From Apoda limacodes (Eukaryota; Arthropoda; Insecta; Lepidoptera; Limacodidae), in NCBI GenBank assembly GCA_946406115.1, contig OX291544.1, positions 29,529,521 to 29,593,520 of the forward strand: a stretch of DNA of 64,000 bases. The letters are read 5' to 3'. Under the pieces are notes generated by a model, which saw only the letters and a list, made by a program, of their open reading frames with translations, was not told the origin of the DNA and did not search any database. The translations under genes and the position numbers were made by a program. Each line of letters opens with the position of its first letter. Within the stretch, counting starts at the first letter, position 1. Shown piece by piece: positions 24,608-36,269 of this stretch.

Positions 24608-25092
24608 TTTCTTATTAAAACTACCTATTTTAATTTTCAAAGTATAAAGAGCTATATCTTAGTAACTATTGATCGTAGACTAGTAGTTTCTTTACAAAAA
24701 TGATAGATCTTATCTTATCAAGATCTTTATTTCGGATGACAGCTGTTAAATTGGAAAGTGCTATATCTCCGTAACTATTAATTGTAGACTAGTGGTTCCT
24801 TTACAAAAGTTTTAGATCTCATCAAGATCTTCATTTTCTTGATGACAGCTGTCAAACTATAAATGACTATAAAACCTTAAAAAGCAAGGCGACGGTAGAC
24901 ACTTCAAGCCAACTAAGAAATAAAAGAAGAAAACGATACGTAAAAATAGACGACTACATAAGAAGCATTCAAATGCAACTTGTAAATAATTACATAACAT
25001 TAGAACTTGCTTTGGAAAATTTTGTCATATAATTACTGAAATATATAGCCCTTTATATTTTGAAAACTGAAGTAGGTAGTTTTAATAAGAAA
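24608..25092. mobile_element. Foldback MITE with 19 bp perfect terminal inverted repeats
   Basis: TTTCTTATTAAAACTACCT at 24608-24626 is the exact reverse complement of 25074-25092. The inverted similarity extends inward about 30 bp with mismatches. The left half holds two tandem units of about 108 bp (from 24652 and 24761), each with GTAACTATT, GACTAGT, AGATCT and ATGACAGCTGT. No transposase is encoded and no clear target-site duplication was seen. Superfamily unknown. Confidence 0.7.
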
Positions 25093-25389
25093 GGGTAAAC
25101 CCTTACAATCAGTTGGTTCCACTGATAAGTGGAAAATTAAAACAGAACAGTCGAATGAAAAAGTTTATTTAATTACCTATAAATTATACTGTTTTCTCGC
25201 AAATGTGTTTAAGATTAAAAACCTTGTATTGAACTCGAGCGGAATTATTAATTAAAAACTCGTGACTATGGTAAGCCCTCGAATTTTCTCGAGCTTACAT
25301 TTGTCTACTCATTTGTTATAATCAACTTACCGCACTAATATCATAAATGACTATTACTAACTATTAAATGTGTAGTCTTTATTTAAACA

Positions 25390-25745
25390 ACTGTCATGCG
25401 TAATGAACATCGTGATAAGATCTAACGCTTTTGTAAAGAATCTACTAGTCTGCGGTTAATAGTTACGAAGATAGTCATTTCTGGTTATACAGCTGACATC
25501 TGAAATGAAGATCTTTATAAGATCTAAAACTTTGGTAAGTAAAAAAATCACTAGTCTGGGATCAATAGTTACGGAAATATAGCCATTTCTAGTTTGACAG
25601 CTGTCATCTGAAATGAAGATCGTCATGAGATCTATAACTTCTATAAAGAAACTACTAGTCTACGACCGATAGTTAACAAGATATAACCCTATATATTTTG
25701 ACAACTGAAGTAGGTAGTTTAACTAGAGAAAACTTTTGTAATTCA
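25390..25745 (-). repeat. Partial inverted copy of the foldback MITE
   Basis: Reverse-complement relatives of the MITE's internal unit (GACAGCTGTCAT, GACTAGT and AGATCT blocks) occur about three times between 25400 and 25700. They are followed by ACTGAAGTAGGTAGTTTAAC, a variant of the MITE terminus. With the element to the left this forms an inverted arrangement over 1.1 kb. Confidence 0.6.
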
Positions 25746-25989
25746 GAAAAAAAATTAACAAGAGAATAATTTTTTTTTGAATGTGGTTTAGATTTTAATT
25801 TCAACAAGACCTGTTTAAGTTGTAAGTTTTATAAAAACAATAAGTAAGAGCAAATTTTTATTTTAGCAAGAGGAAAGGAAACAAGGTTTTTAAAAGTTGA
25901 TTTTTTTTTAAATGTGTAGTCTTAAATTAGAATATTACTTATTAGAATAAATAAACTTTTATTATTGTTTTGAGAGTACCACGGGTAAG

Positions 25990-26405
25990 TAGCTGCTGAA
26001 GCTGGTGTCCAAAAACTTAGTGTACTCAACAGAGCGAAGCAGTACTTGACCAAGGGGCAAACATTGCTGTCTTTGCGTCGCATGTCCGGCTACACAATCC
26101 CAAACTCACAAGTGGTATCATTACCTTTCTGCATAGGAAAGACAGCCCTGCTATGTGTGTTCAACCCCTTGAATACTGGGCTATGTTCTGAGGAATTCTA
26201 TTAAATTATGTTGACTGCTACTTTTTGCCACTCTCGCAATCGGCAGGGAATTCAGAGCAAATTCCCCCTATAAACGCTTAGGTAATATACAGTATGGGAT
26301 TCTTTTAGAGAGTGGTTAAAATTGCGGTGCAAGCGTCCATAGGCTTCGATGACCGCTAAACATCAAGTTGGCCGTGTGCATTTTAGCTACCTTAGTGGTA
26401 TTATA
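25990..26405 (+). pseudogene. CR1/jockey-type LINE 3' fragment, copy B
   Basis: Matches copy A block by block with many gaps: AAACTTAGTGTACTCAACAG (about 26010), GGCTATGTTCTGAGGAATTC (about 26180) and the 3' end TTAGCTACCTTAGTGGTATT (about 26384). Frames are destroyed. It ends about 60 bp beyond the EBP2 poly(A) signal, on the opposite strand. Confidence 0.75.
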
Positions 26406-26463
26406 ATTTAAAATATTTAGTGCTCACTAAGTAAAATAAAATAACAACAATTTTTCCATAAAC

Positions 26464-26469
26464 TTTATT
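26464..26469 (-). terminator. EBP2 poly(A) signal
   Basis: TTTATT on the + strand reads AATAAA on the - strand, 28 bp after the EBP2 stop codon. Confidence 0.65.
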
Positions 26470-26496
26470 TCAATACAAAAACCTATTAATAAGAAC

Positions 26497-29400
26497 CTAC
26501 CTCTTAGCATTTCTTCGCTTAGATTTACCTGGCCTTTGATTCTTAGTTTTGCCCTTAGCATTGAAATTTTTATTTTTAAAGTTAAATGGTTTCTTTTTGG
26601 CGGAACTGTTAAATCCGTCCATTTGATTTGTGGACTCTTTAGTGTTCAGTTTTGAACCTTTCTTTTTTCCGCCGAAACCGAATTTTTTGTCTTTCATGGC
26701 TCGTTTTTTTGAAACCTTATTATGAGGGGGTTTTCCTTTGTTTTGTTTTCCCTTATTGTCTTCTAAGAAGTCTAAATCAGCTGATTTTCCTTTTCTGACT
26801 CGTTTCAGTTGCTCAAGCATTTGTTTTTTCTCTGCTGCTTGTTTTAATTTTGTATCAATCTGTAAATAAATAATTGTTTTTTAAGTGTGCTCAATTCTTA
26901 GGCATTTGGGGTTTTATTCTTTATGCAATAGCATTTTTATGCTAGACCTTAAAAATTTTAAATTTTTGTTGGAAATGCTTCTCTCGTGACAAATTATTGT
27001 ATAGTGCATTTATTTAGTTAAGTCAAACTTTGAAAAACAGATTGATACAACCCTCGAATTCGGCAAGGGAGGGGTTTATGCAGTACTTAAACCTTAAAAC
27101 TGTAGCACCACAAGCCTCTAAGTAGGTGGTTTGTTAAAGGTATAAAAAAGCACTCGTTCAAAAGGTATGCAGCAACCATAATGAAAACAGTGTCGGGGGT
27201 TAAAATTTTAATTCAACGTCGTAGGGATTGGCTATTATGGAACGCACGAGTTGCTATATAGCATTTTTTACAGAGATGACTGATTAATATCTTGTCATTT
27301 GTTTTATTTTCATTGGTCATAAAGTAACTAACCTGTACACGTTTGGCTATTTTCTTCTGGTCTCTAAGTTGTCGAACCTTCTCGACTCGCGCTTGCGCCG
27401 CTTGTTTCGCTAACAGGTTCTTACGTATTTTTTGCATGTGATCATCGGACTTTGCCATTTCTGCAAAGTAATCGTCTGGCCTGTGTAAAATAAGGGTCAA
27501 CTTTAAGATTTTTACCTTGTATTGAGATACGGCTGTATTAATCTCGTGAAACTTATAAGGGAGGACATATCAGAATATAGAGGGGACGTCAAAAAACTAA
27601 ATAAGGAAGACGGCCGGATCCAAAACATCTGTAAAACAACCAACATCGAAAAAACAAAAAAATTAACATTCCCCAACCCGGCTGTCCCCGTGGGGAATTA
27701 GACTACCACCCTCCAACCTACAATAAATATAAGTTTACACAAAAACAAGACATTAACCCCCAAGAAAAGTCACACCACTGGTCTCTAAAGCAATGGGTCT
27801 CCAAATTGCATCACTAAATGTATTAACCTTGAAGTCTGAAGAAAATCTAACAGAACTAAAAATGCTCTGCTTGACATAAAATGGGATATCCTTGGCCTGA
27901 GCGAGATCAGACGGGCTGGGGAAAAGATACTAGTGTACAATAACTTGCTGTTATACTACATAGGCGAAAAAGAAGGTAGTAATGGAGTAGGCTTCATTAT
28001 CAAAAAACACATCATGCAGTATATAAATGAGTTTATCGGAATCTCGGACCGCTTAGCAGCGGTCAATATAAAACTTAGTTTATTCTCCCACTGAAGAAGC
28101 AGAAAAAGGAACAACAGAAAATACCGATTTTATAGGGAGACATAACCACAAAAACTGCATAGTGATGGGAGATTTTAAAACGCATGCATTGGGAAACGCA
28201 TGCCAGAAAAAGAAAGTATTCTTGGTCCATATACTTATGGAAAACGTCGAAGTAAAAATGGAGAACAACTAATTAACAACACATTCGAAAACAACCTTTT
28301 TATCTTAAACACCAAATTTAAGAAAAAGATATCGAGGAAATGGACCTGGACTTCACCAGGAGGAAAATACAAAAACGAGATAGATTTTATCCTTGCCAAC
28401 AAACCAATATATTTCACGGATATAAATGTTATAAACAAACTAAACTTTAATACAAACCACAGAAAGGTCAGAGCAGAGCTTGCCCTAGGGAACACAAAAA
28501 CACAAAGCAAACTAAGCAGGCAAAACCTTGAAAAAGCCATAGTTAACCTGGCCAAAAAGAGTTCGTCCTTCATAAAAGAAACAGAAAATCTAGACATACA
28601 AAACAAATACGATTGGCTCGAAAGCTCAATCAAAACAGCGAAAAATACTTGCCGCACTAGCAAGGAGAAGAAGAACTATCTATCAAAAAAGACATTAAAA
28701 CTACTAGAAGAAAGGAAACAATTAATCAGTTCTACAGATATTCAAAATAGAAGGCAACACATATCGAAATTAAGTCAAGAAATAAAACAAAATATGAAAA
28801 GAGATAGAAAGCAAAATAGATTAGAAACAATTGAAAATCAAATCATCAGAACAAGAGGAGTAAAAAAGGCGTTCAGGGAATTACTAGATGCAAAAGAATG
28901 GATTACAAAATTCAGAAACGAAAAAGGGACAGAGAAAAGAAGGAGACAAGACATAAAAAACTATTGCTACAATGTATTTCAAAAAACTATACGAAAACAC
29001 AACAACACAGAAAGAGTTAATCCTAAACGATAGTGACGACGAGGGGATACCAGATATACTACAACAAGAGGTAGAAATAGCTATAGAATCACAAGGCAAA
29101 GATAAAGCTCCAGGCCCAGACGGTATTGACAACGATAATGGCTAAAACTCTCTTGTCACCAATAATTACTGAACTTTTCAATGACATCCTAAACACAGAA
29201 ATTATCCCCATACAATGGACGGAATCTACTATTATTTTTTTGTACAAAAAAGGCGATTAACATGTTATCGGCAACTATCGGCCAATTAGTTTGTTGTCCA
29301 ACTTATACAAAATATTCGCGAAGATACTGCTTTGAAGACTAGAAAGGAAATTAGATGAAAATCAACCAGACGAGCAGGCTGGTTTCCGTGGGGGCTACTT

Positions 29401-32400
29401 AGTATTAGACCATATACATGTTGTGAGACAGGTGATAGAAAAATTTTGAGAATACAATCAAACATATTATATAGCATACGTCGACTAAAACAAAACCTTC
29501 AACTTGATATACCATGACAGCATATGGGAGGCTCTAAAAGTGCAAGGTATTAAAAACAAATATATTAGGATAATAAAAAATGTATACAAAAAAAGTACTG
29601 CCTGTGTACAGCTAAAAGAAAAAGGGAAACTGTTTAAGTCAAAGTCAAAGTCAAAATGGTTTATTCAAATAAGGATTCTACAATCACTTTTGAATCGTCA
29701 GAGTTATAAAATATTATTCTTTGAATAAGGTGGGAACCTTCCCGCCGGTTCACAATGTTGTTGATTTCTACCGAGAAGAATCCGGCAAGAAACCCGATAG
29801 TTACTCTTCTAAAAACACTATCAATAATACAAATAAACTAAAATACAATTAATGTTTTAAATAAAAAATTTTTAGTCATACAATTTTATGTTATTTCCAT
29901 TTTAATTTGGTTTACCTATGCATCCTGTAATTGAGCATCATCAGTCCCAAGGATTTTTATCATTTACATAGTCTGAAATATTGTAGTATGCCTTTTTACA
30001 AAGTACCTGCTTGATAAAAGATTTAAATTTACTTATTGATAGATTTTGAATTTTATTGGGAACTTTGTTGTTAAAGTGTATACATTGCCCCATAAAAGAG
30101 TGACTTATTTCGTGTAGACGTGTATCCTGCACCAACAGCTTATTTTTACTTCTAGTATTTACTTTGTGAACATCATTTTTCTTGCTGAAACTATTGATAT
30201 TTTTATGTACATATAAAAGATTTTCATATACTACTGCGACACTAAAGTTAAAATTTTTACTTCCCTAAACCTATCCCTCAGAGATATCCTAGATCCTAAT
30301 TTATAAATAGCACGAATTGTCCTTTTTTGTAACAAAAATATTGTATTTACATCAGCAGCGCTACCCCACAATAGGATACCATATGTCATTAAACTATGGA
30401 AATAGCTAAAATATACTATTTTTGCAGTGTTGACATCGGTCAACACTTTTTCAACGTTTAACATACAAAAGGGAGTACGGCAAGGAGATCCATTATCCCC
30501 AAAGCTATTTTCTGCTGTCCTAGAAATGATATTCCGAAGATTGAACTGGGCGGAGTAGGGAATAAATATAAATGGAACCAGGCTAACGCATTTAAGGTTT
30601 GCCGACAACATTGTGCTCTTTGCAACAAACCCACATGAACTCAATGCTGTGACCAAGGATTTGGCAACAGAAAGCCAGAAGATGGGACTCTCCATGAACT
30701 TAGATAAGACTAAAGCAATGACTAATGGAACTAAGAAGGAGCCCATAAATATAGGATTTATATAGATTAATTTGTACTTGTTTATTATTGTATCTTTGCT
30801 TGAATAAAAAGGCTTATTATATTAATTATAAGGGAAAGGTATCTACATAATTCTGTAGGAAGCTACTAAAACATGTTAGGGGGCGTCCATAAATTACGTG
30901 AGCGTGAGCGTAATTTGTGGAGTTTGCATAGCTGAGATAATTATTATTGTGTAGCATTTGGCGATTCTTAACACAGTTTTCTTGCAATCTGTTTTTTGCG
31001 AAAAAGCAAATTACGTGATAGCTATACCTCTCTCTACGCCACGTGAAATTAGGTGAGATTCTGCTTGTACCTCCCATAAAGGCACACTTAATTTATGGAC
31101 ACCCCCTTAACATGTTAAAAGACCGAAAAGAACTAATAAAATCTAAGGAATAGGTTTAGCAACATTCATGGTGAAGGTCTCCAAATTCTAAGGGAAATAT
31201 TCATTTTACGTTAATAACCCTCAAAAGGTAATCTTTATCAAATCGACGGGCGCGTGAGCAAATCAATTTTGGAATTTTGTTTTCTCTTCCCAGGCTAACT
31301 AAATAGTCCAGCAGCGCTAACCAGAGATGCACATTTCGCTGTGTTATGTTGCCTACTTTTGTAAATATTTATGTCAGTACTACACTTAAAAAGAAGCTAA
31401 TGTATGAAAAAAATATTATAATTATCATACAAATGTATAAATTTGTGGACGGTAAATGAATTTTTGTTTAATAAAATTAAAAGTTAGCATCTAACATCTT
31501 TGTCAGAACTTATTGAAATGAAAGTTAAAAGTCAAGTACACTTTCATATTAGTTATATAAAAATATAACAGATATAATATGCAAAATAATAGGTTGGAAA
31601 GATCATCTACCTGATCAGACTAAGCTTATCATTAAAAGGTAATGAAAAAAGGTTATCTTACCCTAGAGGAAAAATTTATTGATACTTATTTGCCTTAATT
31701 TTATTTCATTATGTAATTTTTTTAAGTAACTAACTAACATACATACCGCCAAATTCATATTTGTATGTTCTGTGTAACAAAAACTATACATATATTTGTG
31801 AGACTGTTGCTTGGTCCCTATTTGTGTTTTACCTTCGAGTAGGCACATTGAGCTCCTTAAGTTTCTTGATACCTTCAATCACAGCAGCCTGTGCTTGTCT
31901 GTGCAGTAAATTCTCTCTTTTAAACTCATTTAACACTGGATCTTCTGTTGGATCATATTGTTTATTTCCTTTACTATTTTCTTTTATATTCCTGTAAAAT
32001 TTACACAATTTCTGATTTGTTTATATAAATTGTATGTTTTCCCACAGCCATTGTACGCCCCTACTGCAGGAACACATTCCTATCCTGAGAAAAAGGAGGC
32101 TTAGGCCATAATCCACTGCATTGGCGCAGTGTAAATTGGCAGGCATTGCTATTGATCATTTGACTGCCATAATTTTAAGCGAGTTGATTTTAAAGTTTTC
32201 TGACTTGGCTTAAAGACGGTTGTCATAATATCACAATAATACCAATAATAACACCCACTGACAAAAATTAGCAATTTTGAACTAAAAAAATAACTTTTTG
32301 TTTCAGATAGCCAATGGATTTATATGGAATAGTAAACCAACATGCAAACATTGAAAACTGTTAAGTTAATAAAGTACAATGTTACTTTTGCCAATGAAAA

Positions 32401-34414
32401 ATTACTCTCAAGGCCCTGATGTCTCCACATTTTTGGTGTAAATCATAGACACTGTATTCTACATTTGCTTTACTTTTATCATTAGGTTCTTACTTTCTCC
32501 TTTGAGCTGTTTCTTGAATTTGTAAGGCAACATCTGGGGCCATGGGTGCCACATTGGTAATCAAATCCAAACTTTCTACCCATGGTAATTTCAACTTGAA
32601 TTCTTTGAGTTTAGCTTTCAGATCAATAACATTGTTTATGTAAGTTTTTTTCTCTTTTTCTATAACCTCATTGAGTCCTGGCTTTAATAAGCCCTTTGCA
32701 AATGCTTCTTGCAACTGTAATTAAATACAATGTGGTAAAAGTCATGCTGCTCTACTCGCAAAATATTCTGCTTTGTTATAAAAAACTATAGTTATAACAA
32801 AGCAGAATACTATCAGTTAATATGCAGAAGAGGCAAAGGCTAGCCAACATATATAAAATTATGTATACAAAACTTTTATTGATAGCTTAACAAATGAATT
32901 GGCCGATAGTCAGGCACCATATTGGGGGCCAAAGTCCATAACTAGGTAGTAATATTCCGGTGCCCCATAACTAAAGAGGATTGGCCTCAAAGTCAGTGAC
33001 TTAAATAATAAAGTGAGTAGTGTCATTATAAGTTAAAATCCACAATGAGACCCCAAAATTCTGCACAAAAAATTGGACCCATTGTATCCCGATGAAGAGT
33101 TTGTCCTAGCACCTTGCTAGGACAAACTCTTCATTAGGAGGTTTTCTGGACTATTTTTTGCCACAAACTAGAATAAATTGCTTGGACTTGCACAACAAAG
33201 TTGGGCCCATTGAACGCCCTAAGAATACTTGTGCAGGCTCTACATCAGTAACTTGGTAGACAGGTTTCTTGATTAATTGTAATAGAAATGTGAAAGTTTC
33301 TGATGATTCGGCCATGCACATAAAAGGTTATAAGGAAAAGCTTTTTATATAGATGTTTTGTATAATACCACAGTCTTATTTTAGCTGTACGCAAAAGGCT
33401 TATGCAACTTGCAATTAGGAGTCATGTCTATAAACATGCACAGAATTAGAACCCCCCACTACTAAGAGGTAATACTAATCTTGGAATTTCAGGAGCATTT
33501 AAAAAGTTAATAATAAATTTGATGCACAACAACTCTTATGAAATTCCCTGTTACACTATCATCATTCATCCTTTACCAATACACTAAATAATATTTACTA
33601 ATTAAATAAAGGTGAATCAAAATATAAAGTTGATTTGGTCAGACTAACATAAAGAGAATGGAAGAATAGATTTTTCATAAGCATTCACAAGTATATTGTC
33701 CTAAGATGTCCATAACTTTACTGTTGCTCTTCCCCTGACTTATACCCATAATTTGAAATCTGAAGAATTTGAAATGATACTAAACAATGTATGGTTTACA
33801 TTTCAAAGGAAAATTACAGTAGGTAGTCAAAAGCATTTAAATATAGGGTTATTTCATCTAAACCTTGATTTTGAACATATATAATGTACTTGGCCTTTTA
33901 CAAGGATAAGATAAAAATCATAAAATTTTTAGTCCTTACTAATTTACATTTTAGTGGGCGATTTTTTATCTTTTCAATATTTTTATAACGAAAACCTTGT
34001 CTTTTCCGACGATTTTTGGATTTAATTTTTGTATAAGGGACTGTCTTTATATCATTTTTTTTTTTTAAAGCGAAAGTGGCTCGTTCCCAATAAGTACATA
34101 TGTACCCTATATCTTTGTCATAAACTACTAAAAAGTCAATAAAATACTCAAATAATATTCACATACTGAACTGTAAAAAAATGACTGAAAACGCGTTTCG
34201 TTTAAACAATTTTATTTTAGCAAGTTGTCTGCTGCACTTAAACAGAACGGGTAGTTGGTGCTCTACTAAAGTTTTAACTATTAACAACGCCGCTCTTCTG
34301 AAAGCGCCTAAAATTTCAAGAATATTCAGAAAAATATTTTTCAGTGAACATTTTTCTAACCTCTTCATCTGAATCTGTTTCTGTGTCACTGTTATTTAAC
34401 ATGAAGTCACTCAT
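26497..34414 (-). CDS. Ebp2: rRNA-processing protein EBP2 (EBNA1BP2 homologue)
   Basis: Five coding exons on the - strand, in order: 34414-34361, 32714-32494, 31991-31833, 27480-27333, 26859-26497. Phases join exactly, 945 nt, 314 residues plus stop; the human protein is about 306. EBP2 is a nucleolar factor needed for 27S pre-rRNA processing in 60S subunit assembly. Exon 1 is a short acidic start (MSDFMLNN...DEE). Exon 2 gives QEAFAKGLLKPGLNEV. Exon 3 gives HRQAQAAVIEGIKKL, ending VPTRR, and exon 4 continues PDDYFAEMAKSDDHM, the family core. Exon 5 carries KFGFGGKKKGSKLNTKES and a very Lys/Arg-rich tail suited to nucleolar localisation. Introns are 1646, 502, 4352 and 473 bp; the 4.35 kb intron is filled by transposons. 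Identification is firm. Confidence 0.93.
27560..29637 (+). pseudogene. RTE-type LINE, endonuclease and first part of reverse transcriptase
   Basis: Lies antisense in EBP2 intron 3. The endonuclease begins at ATG 27792 (MGLQIASLNVLTLKS) and includes WDILGLSEIRR (about 27880). It continues from 28200 with SRKWTWTSPGGKYKNEIDFI (about 28340) and FNTNHRKVRA, the AP-endonuclease-like end. A 277-codon frame (28200-29033) is open. The RT follows in broken frames: KAPGPDGI (about 29108), then a YRPISLLS-like block, AGWFPWG and a decayed DYNKAF block. Stops and shifts show it is inactive. The RT is interrupted at 29637 by a second LINE and resumes at 30456. Confidence 0.85.
29638..30455 (-). pseudogene. 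5'-truncated jockey-type LINE inserted in the RTE element
   Basis: 818 bp between direct repeats GTTTAA (29632-29637 and 30456-30461). On the - strand the 5' end reads TDVNTAKIVYFSYFHS, then MTYGILLWGSAADVN and KRTIRAIYKLGSR, the end of a jockey RT. After one frameshift near 30236 it continues to the stop at 29941 (NISDYVNDKNPWD). The 3' end is a (TTTGAC)n tail at 29638-29655, with TTTGAATAAA just before it. All marks of target-primed reverse transcription are visible: 5' truncation, simple-repeat tail and short target duplication. Confidence 0.87.
30456..30770 (+). pseudogene. RTE-type LINE, distal reverse transcriptase (right half)
   Basis: Continues the element broken at 29637: IQKGVRQGDPLSPKLFSAVL (about 30462-30521), LRFADNIVLFATNP (about 30594) and MGLSMNLDKTKAMTNG. 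The catalytic FADD is FADN here, so the active site is lost. One stop interrupts the stretch near 30558. Joins logically to the left half once the jockey insertion is discounted. Confidence 0.85.
30879..31109. mobile_element. 231 bp MITE with 8 bp target-site duplication
   Basis: Left end GGGGGCGTCCATAAATTACG; the right end in reverse complement is TAAGGGGGTGTCCATAAATTA. They share about 20 bp with two mismatches. The flanks are ACATGTTA at 30871-30878 and 31110-31117, an exact 8 bp direct repeat. No coding capacity. The extra TTA at the right end also creates a TTAA, so the superfamily is open. It sits in EBP2 intron 3, just right of the RTE element. Confidence 0.75.
31118..31832. other. Remainder of EBP2 intron 3
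   Basis: AT-rich intronic sequence without recognisable repeats or genes. Confidence 0.4.
32050..32165 (+). repeat. RTE-type LINE 3' UTR scrap (EBP2 intron 2)
   Basis: GGCTTAGGCCATAATCCACT followed by GCATTGGCGCAGTG is a decayed form of a motif common at the 3' ends of lepidopteran RTE-like LINEs. A related block occurs near 52755. Confidence 0.45.
32764..32808. repeat. Perfect 17 bp inverted repeat (EBP2 intron 1)
   Basis: TATTCTGCTTTGTTATA (32764-32780) and its exact reverse complement (32792-32808), separated by 11 bases. The intron RNA could fold here; function unknown. Confidence 0.8.
33092..33134. repeat. Perfect 20 bp inverted repeat, 3-base loop (EBP2 intron 1)
   Basis: ATGAAGAGTTTGTCCTAGCA (33092-33111), then CCT, then its exact reverse complement (33115-33134). 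Near-palindromes of this perfection are usually recent; a duplication-inversion, foldback insertion or assembly artefact are all possible. Confidence 0.85.
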
Positions 34415-34700
34415 TCTCCGAGCCCTAAATAAATTCTTTTGGTACTTTTGTGTTATCGAGGCATTGAATAACTTCAAAAATCAGCAAAATACAAAAATAT
34501 AACCAAACACGAAAGCAAGCTTTTTTGAGGTTATTTTTGATATTTACGGCCAAAGATAAGAGTGGCGTTTTGTTGACCGACAATGTATATAATGCGGTAA
34601 TACTACCAAAAAGAATGAACCAAGATTTGTACTGTGTTATACAGAATTTATGACTTTTTAACTTGGCAGGATTATGACATTGAACGCATTGAAGCAGTCA
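34415..34700 (-). promoter_or_regulatory. Presumed promoter/5' UTR region of EBP2
   Basis: Immediately upstream of the EBP2 ATG on the - strand. No core element is clear and the transcription start is not visible. Positional inference only. Confidence 0.35.
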
Positions 34701-34883
34701 ACAAAACGCATCTAAGTTTATGGCCGCAACACTACCATAGAAAGATTTATTTATTTTTCTCAATGACTGTGAGTGCGGTCCAGGTACGATAAATAACTGC
34801 TTTATTCGACCAAATATGACCAACTGACGTCACAACCGCGGGGTCCAGCGGGTCGATTCCTTAAAGATTGCTAACATTTTTTG

Positions 34884-34970
34884 ATAGAAATAAGATATAC
34901 ATTGCGGTTTCGCGACAATCGATGAATTTCATACGTCATTTCAAATGCGCAATGTATATCTTATTTCTAT
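34884..34970. repeat. Perfect 23 bp inverted repeat, 87 bp hairpin
   Basis: ATAGAAATAAGATATACATT plus GCG (34884-34906) is the exact reverse complement of 34948-34970, with a 41-base loop. Size fits a small foldback MITE; a hairpin RNA precursor is an alternative. No target-site duplication is evident. Confidence 0.85.
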
Positions 34971-35429
34971 GGATTTCAAACGAGTATTGTTAGCTGTTAT
35001 TTTACGGAAACGAGCCGCAGGACGTTAATCTAAAATAATCCAACTTAATCCAACTGACTACAAGTAACCACTGCTCATAGCATGGTTTTTCTTTTTTTTA
35101 TCTGTCGCTGTCAAATGTCAGCGCGTAAATAAATACTTGAATTTTGTTGTATTTTATAATCATTAAACTACGTGTAAAATTGATTCATCTTTGCTTAAAA
35201 ATCACAGTTAAAAGCTAGAAGAAAACCTTAGAACAAGCAGAAATCTACAGTTTACGAAAGTAAATTAACTTCAACTGTCACTGTCAAATGTAGACTACGG
35301 GTCCAGATGTTTAACTACAACAAAAACCAACTTAATACGTAGTATTTTGTAGTCGTTTGCTGGACCGTAGCCTAATACAGTACGGCCTTTTGGGGCGAGA
35401 CACTGAAGGATTGGCGTGGGATTGCTACC

Positions 35430-35715
35430 ACCACTCCCGAATTATAGTACGAAAGTTGGAATAGTAAGCCCTTATTTGGAATTTGGTCATTCCTGCATAA
35501 ACTCCTATTTTTACGGAATAAAAATCTGGCCCATTTCCTTCACCGCCTCCTTTATTATCCCTGTGCGAAGTTTTTAGCTCTATTGGATGCTCCTTTGTGA
35601 CGTGATGCAGGGACAAACAAACAGACATATCGCCTTTATAATATACTAGCTTTTGTCCACCCGCCCTAAATTCGGTCATCGGTGTAGAATTTCAACGGCA
35701 ACTCCTCAATATGAA
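35430..35715 (-). repeat. Lepidopteran dispersed repeat, inverted copy
   Basis: On the - strand: CCGAATTTAGGGCGGGTGGA (about 35675), CTAGTATATTATAAAGGCGA (about 35650) and GTCTGTTTGTTTGTCC. These are the end and start signatures seen at 8896-9165, so this is a junction of two head-to-tail repeat pieces of that family. Confidence 0.6.
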
Positions 35716-35933
35716 AAAAAAAAACGATTATTACTCGAAGATTATGCAAGCGTAACTTTTGTGGGAATAGGTAACAGATTACGCAACCATCTAAGATTCC
35801 CTAGATTTTTAACCGAGTTCAAGTAAGGAATTATAACTGAATCAAGTTCAACAGGTGGCAGTAAATCCCAATCAAGCCGTGAAATCATTTTTGGACTGCC
35901 AATAATAATAGTTTTGTCTCAATGCGGTTTAAT

Positions 35934-36105
35934 AGTCTGATTCACTTTTCCTCAAAATACGATTCTAGCGGCATTTTGGGTAACATTTGGCCAAATGAGT
36001 TTTTTTTACTAATTCGGACCTCCTGAACACGAATTTCGATGTTAGCACTCCCGATTTTTGAACGAAAGCTCAGAATTCAAGTTGGCGTCCATGATCGTGA
36101 ACATT
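35934..36105. repeat. Left inverted arm of a foldback pair
   Basis: Bases 35964-36004 are a perfect 41 bp inverted match to 39607-39647. The outer AGTCTGATTCACT also mirrors 39675-39687. Bases 36009-36090 mirror 39150-39245 with mismatches (ACTAATTCGGACC, ACGAATTTCGATGTTAGCAC). Either two opposed copies of one MITE or the ends of a single foldback element interrupted by LINEs. Confidence 0.7.
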
Positions 36106-36269
36106 TTCTCTATTTTAGGGCTCGGAGCCGACTTTTTTCTTTTAGATTGTTAATCGTGTCATATTTTGTCGAATAATACGAATATGATTTGTAACAGAGT
36201 GTTTAATCAACTATTTAAATGTATGAGAACGAAAAAATCTGTGAAAGAATAAAATTATTTTGAGTTGAT

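Noticed and set aside
28080..29132. Long - strand frames (62, 142 and 82 codons) opposite the RTE element
   Set aside because: They are shadows of the real + strand endonuclease frame, which has recognisable motifs.
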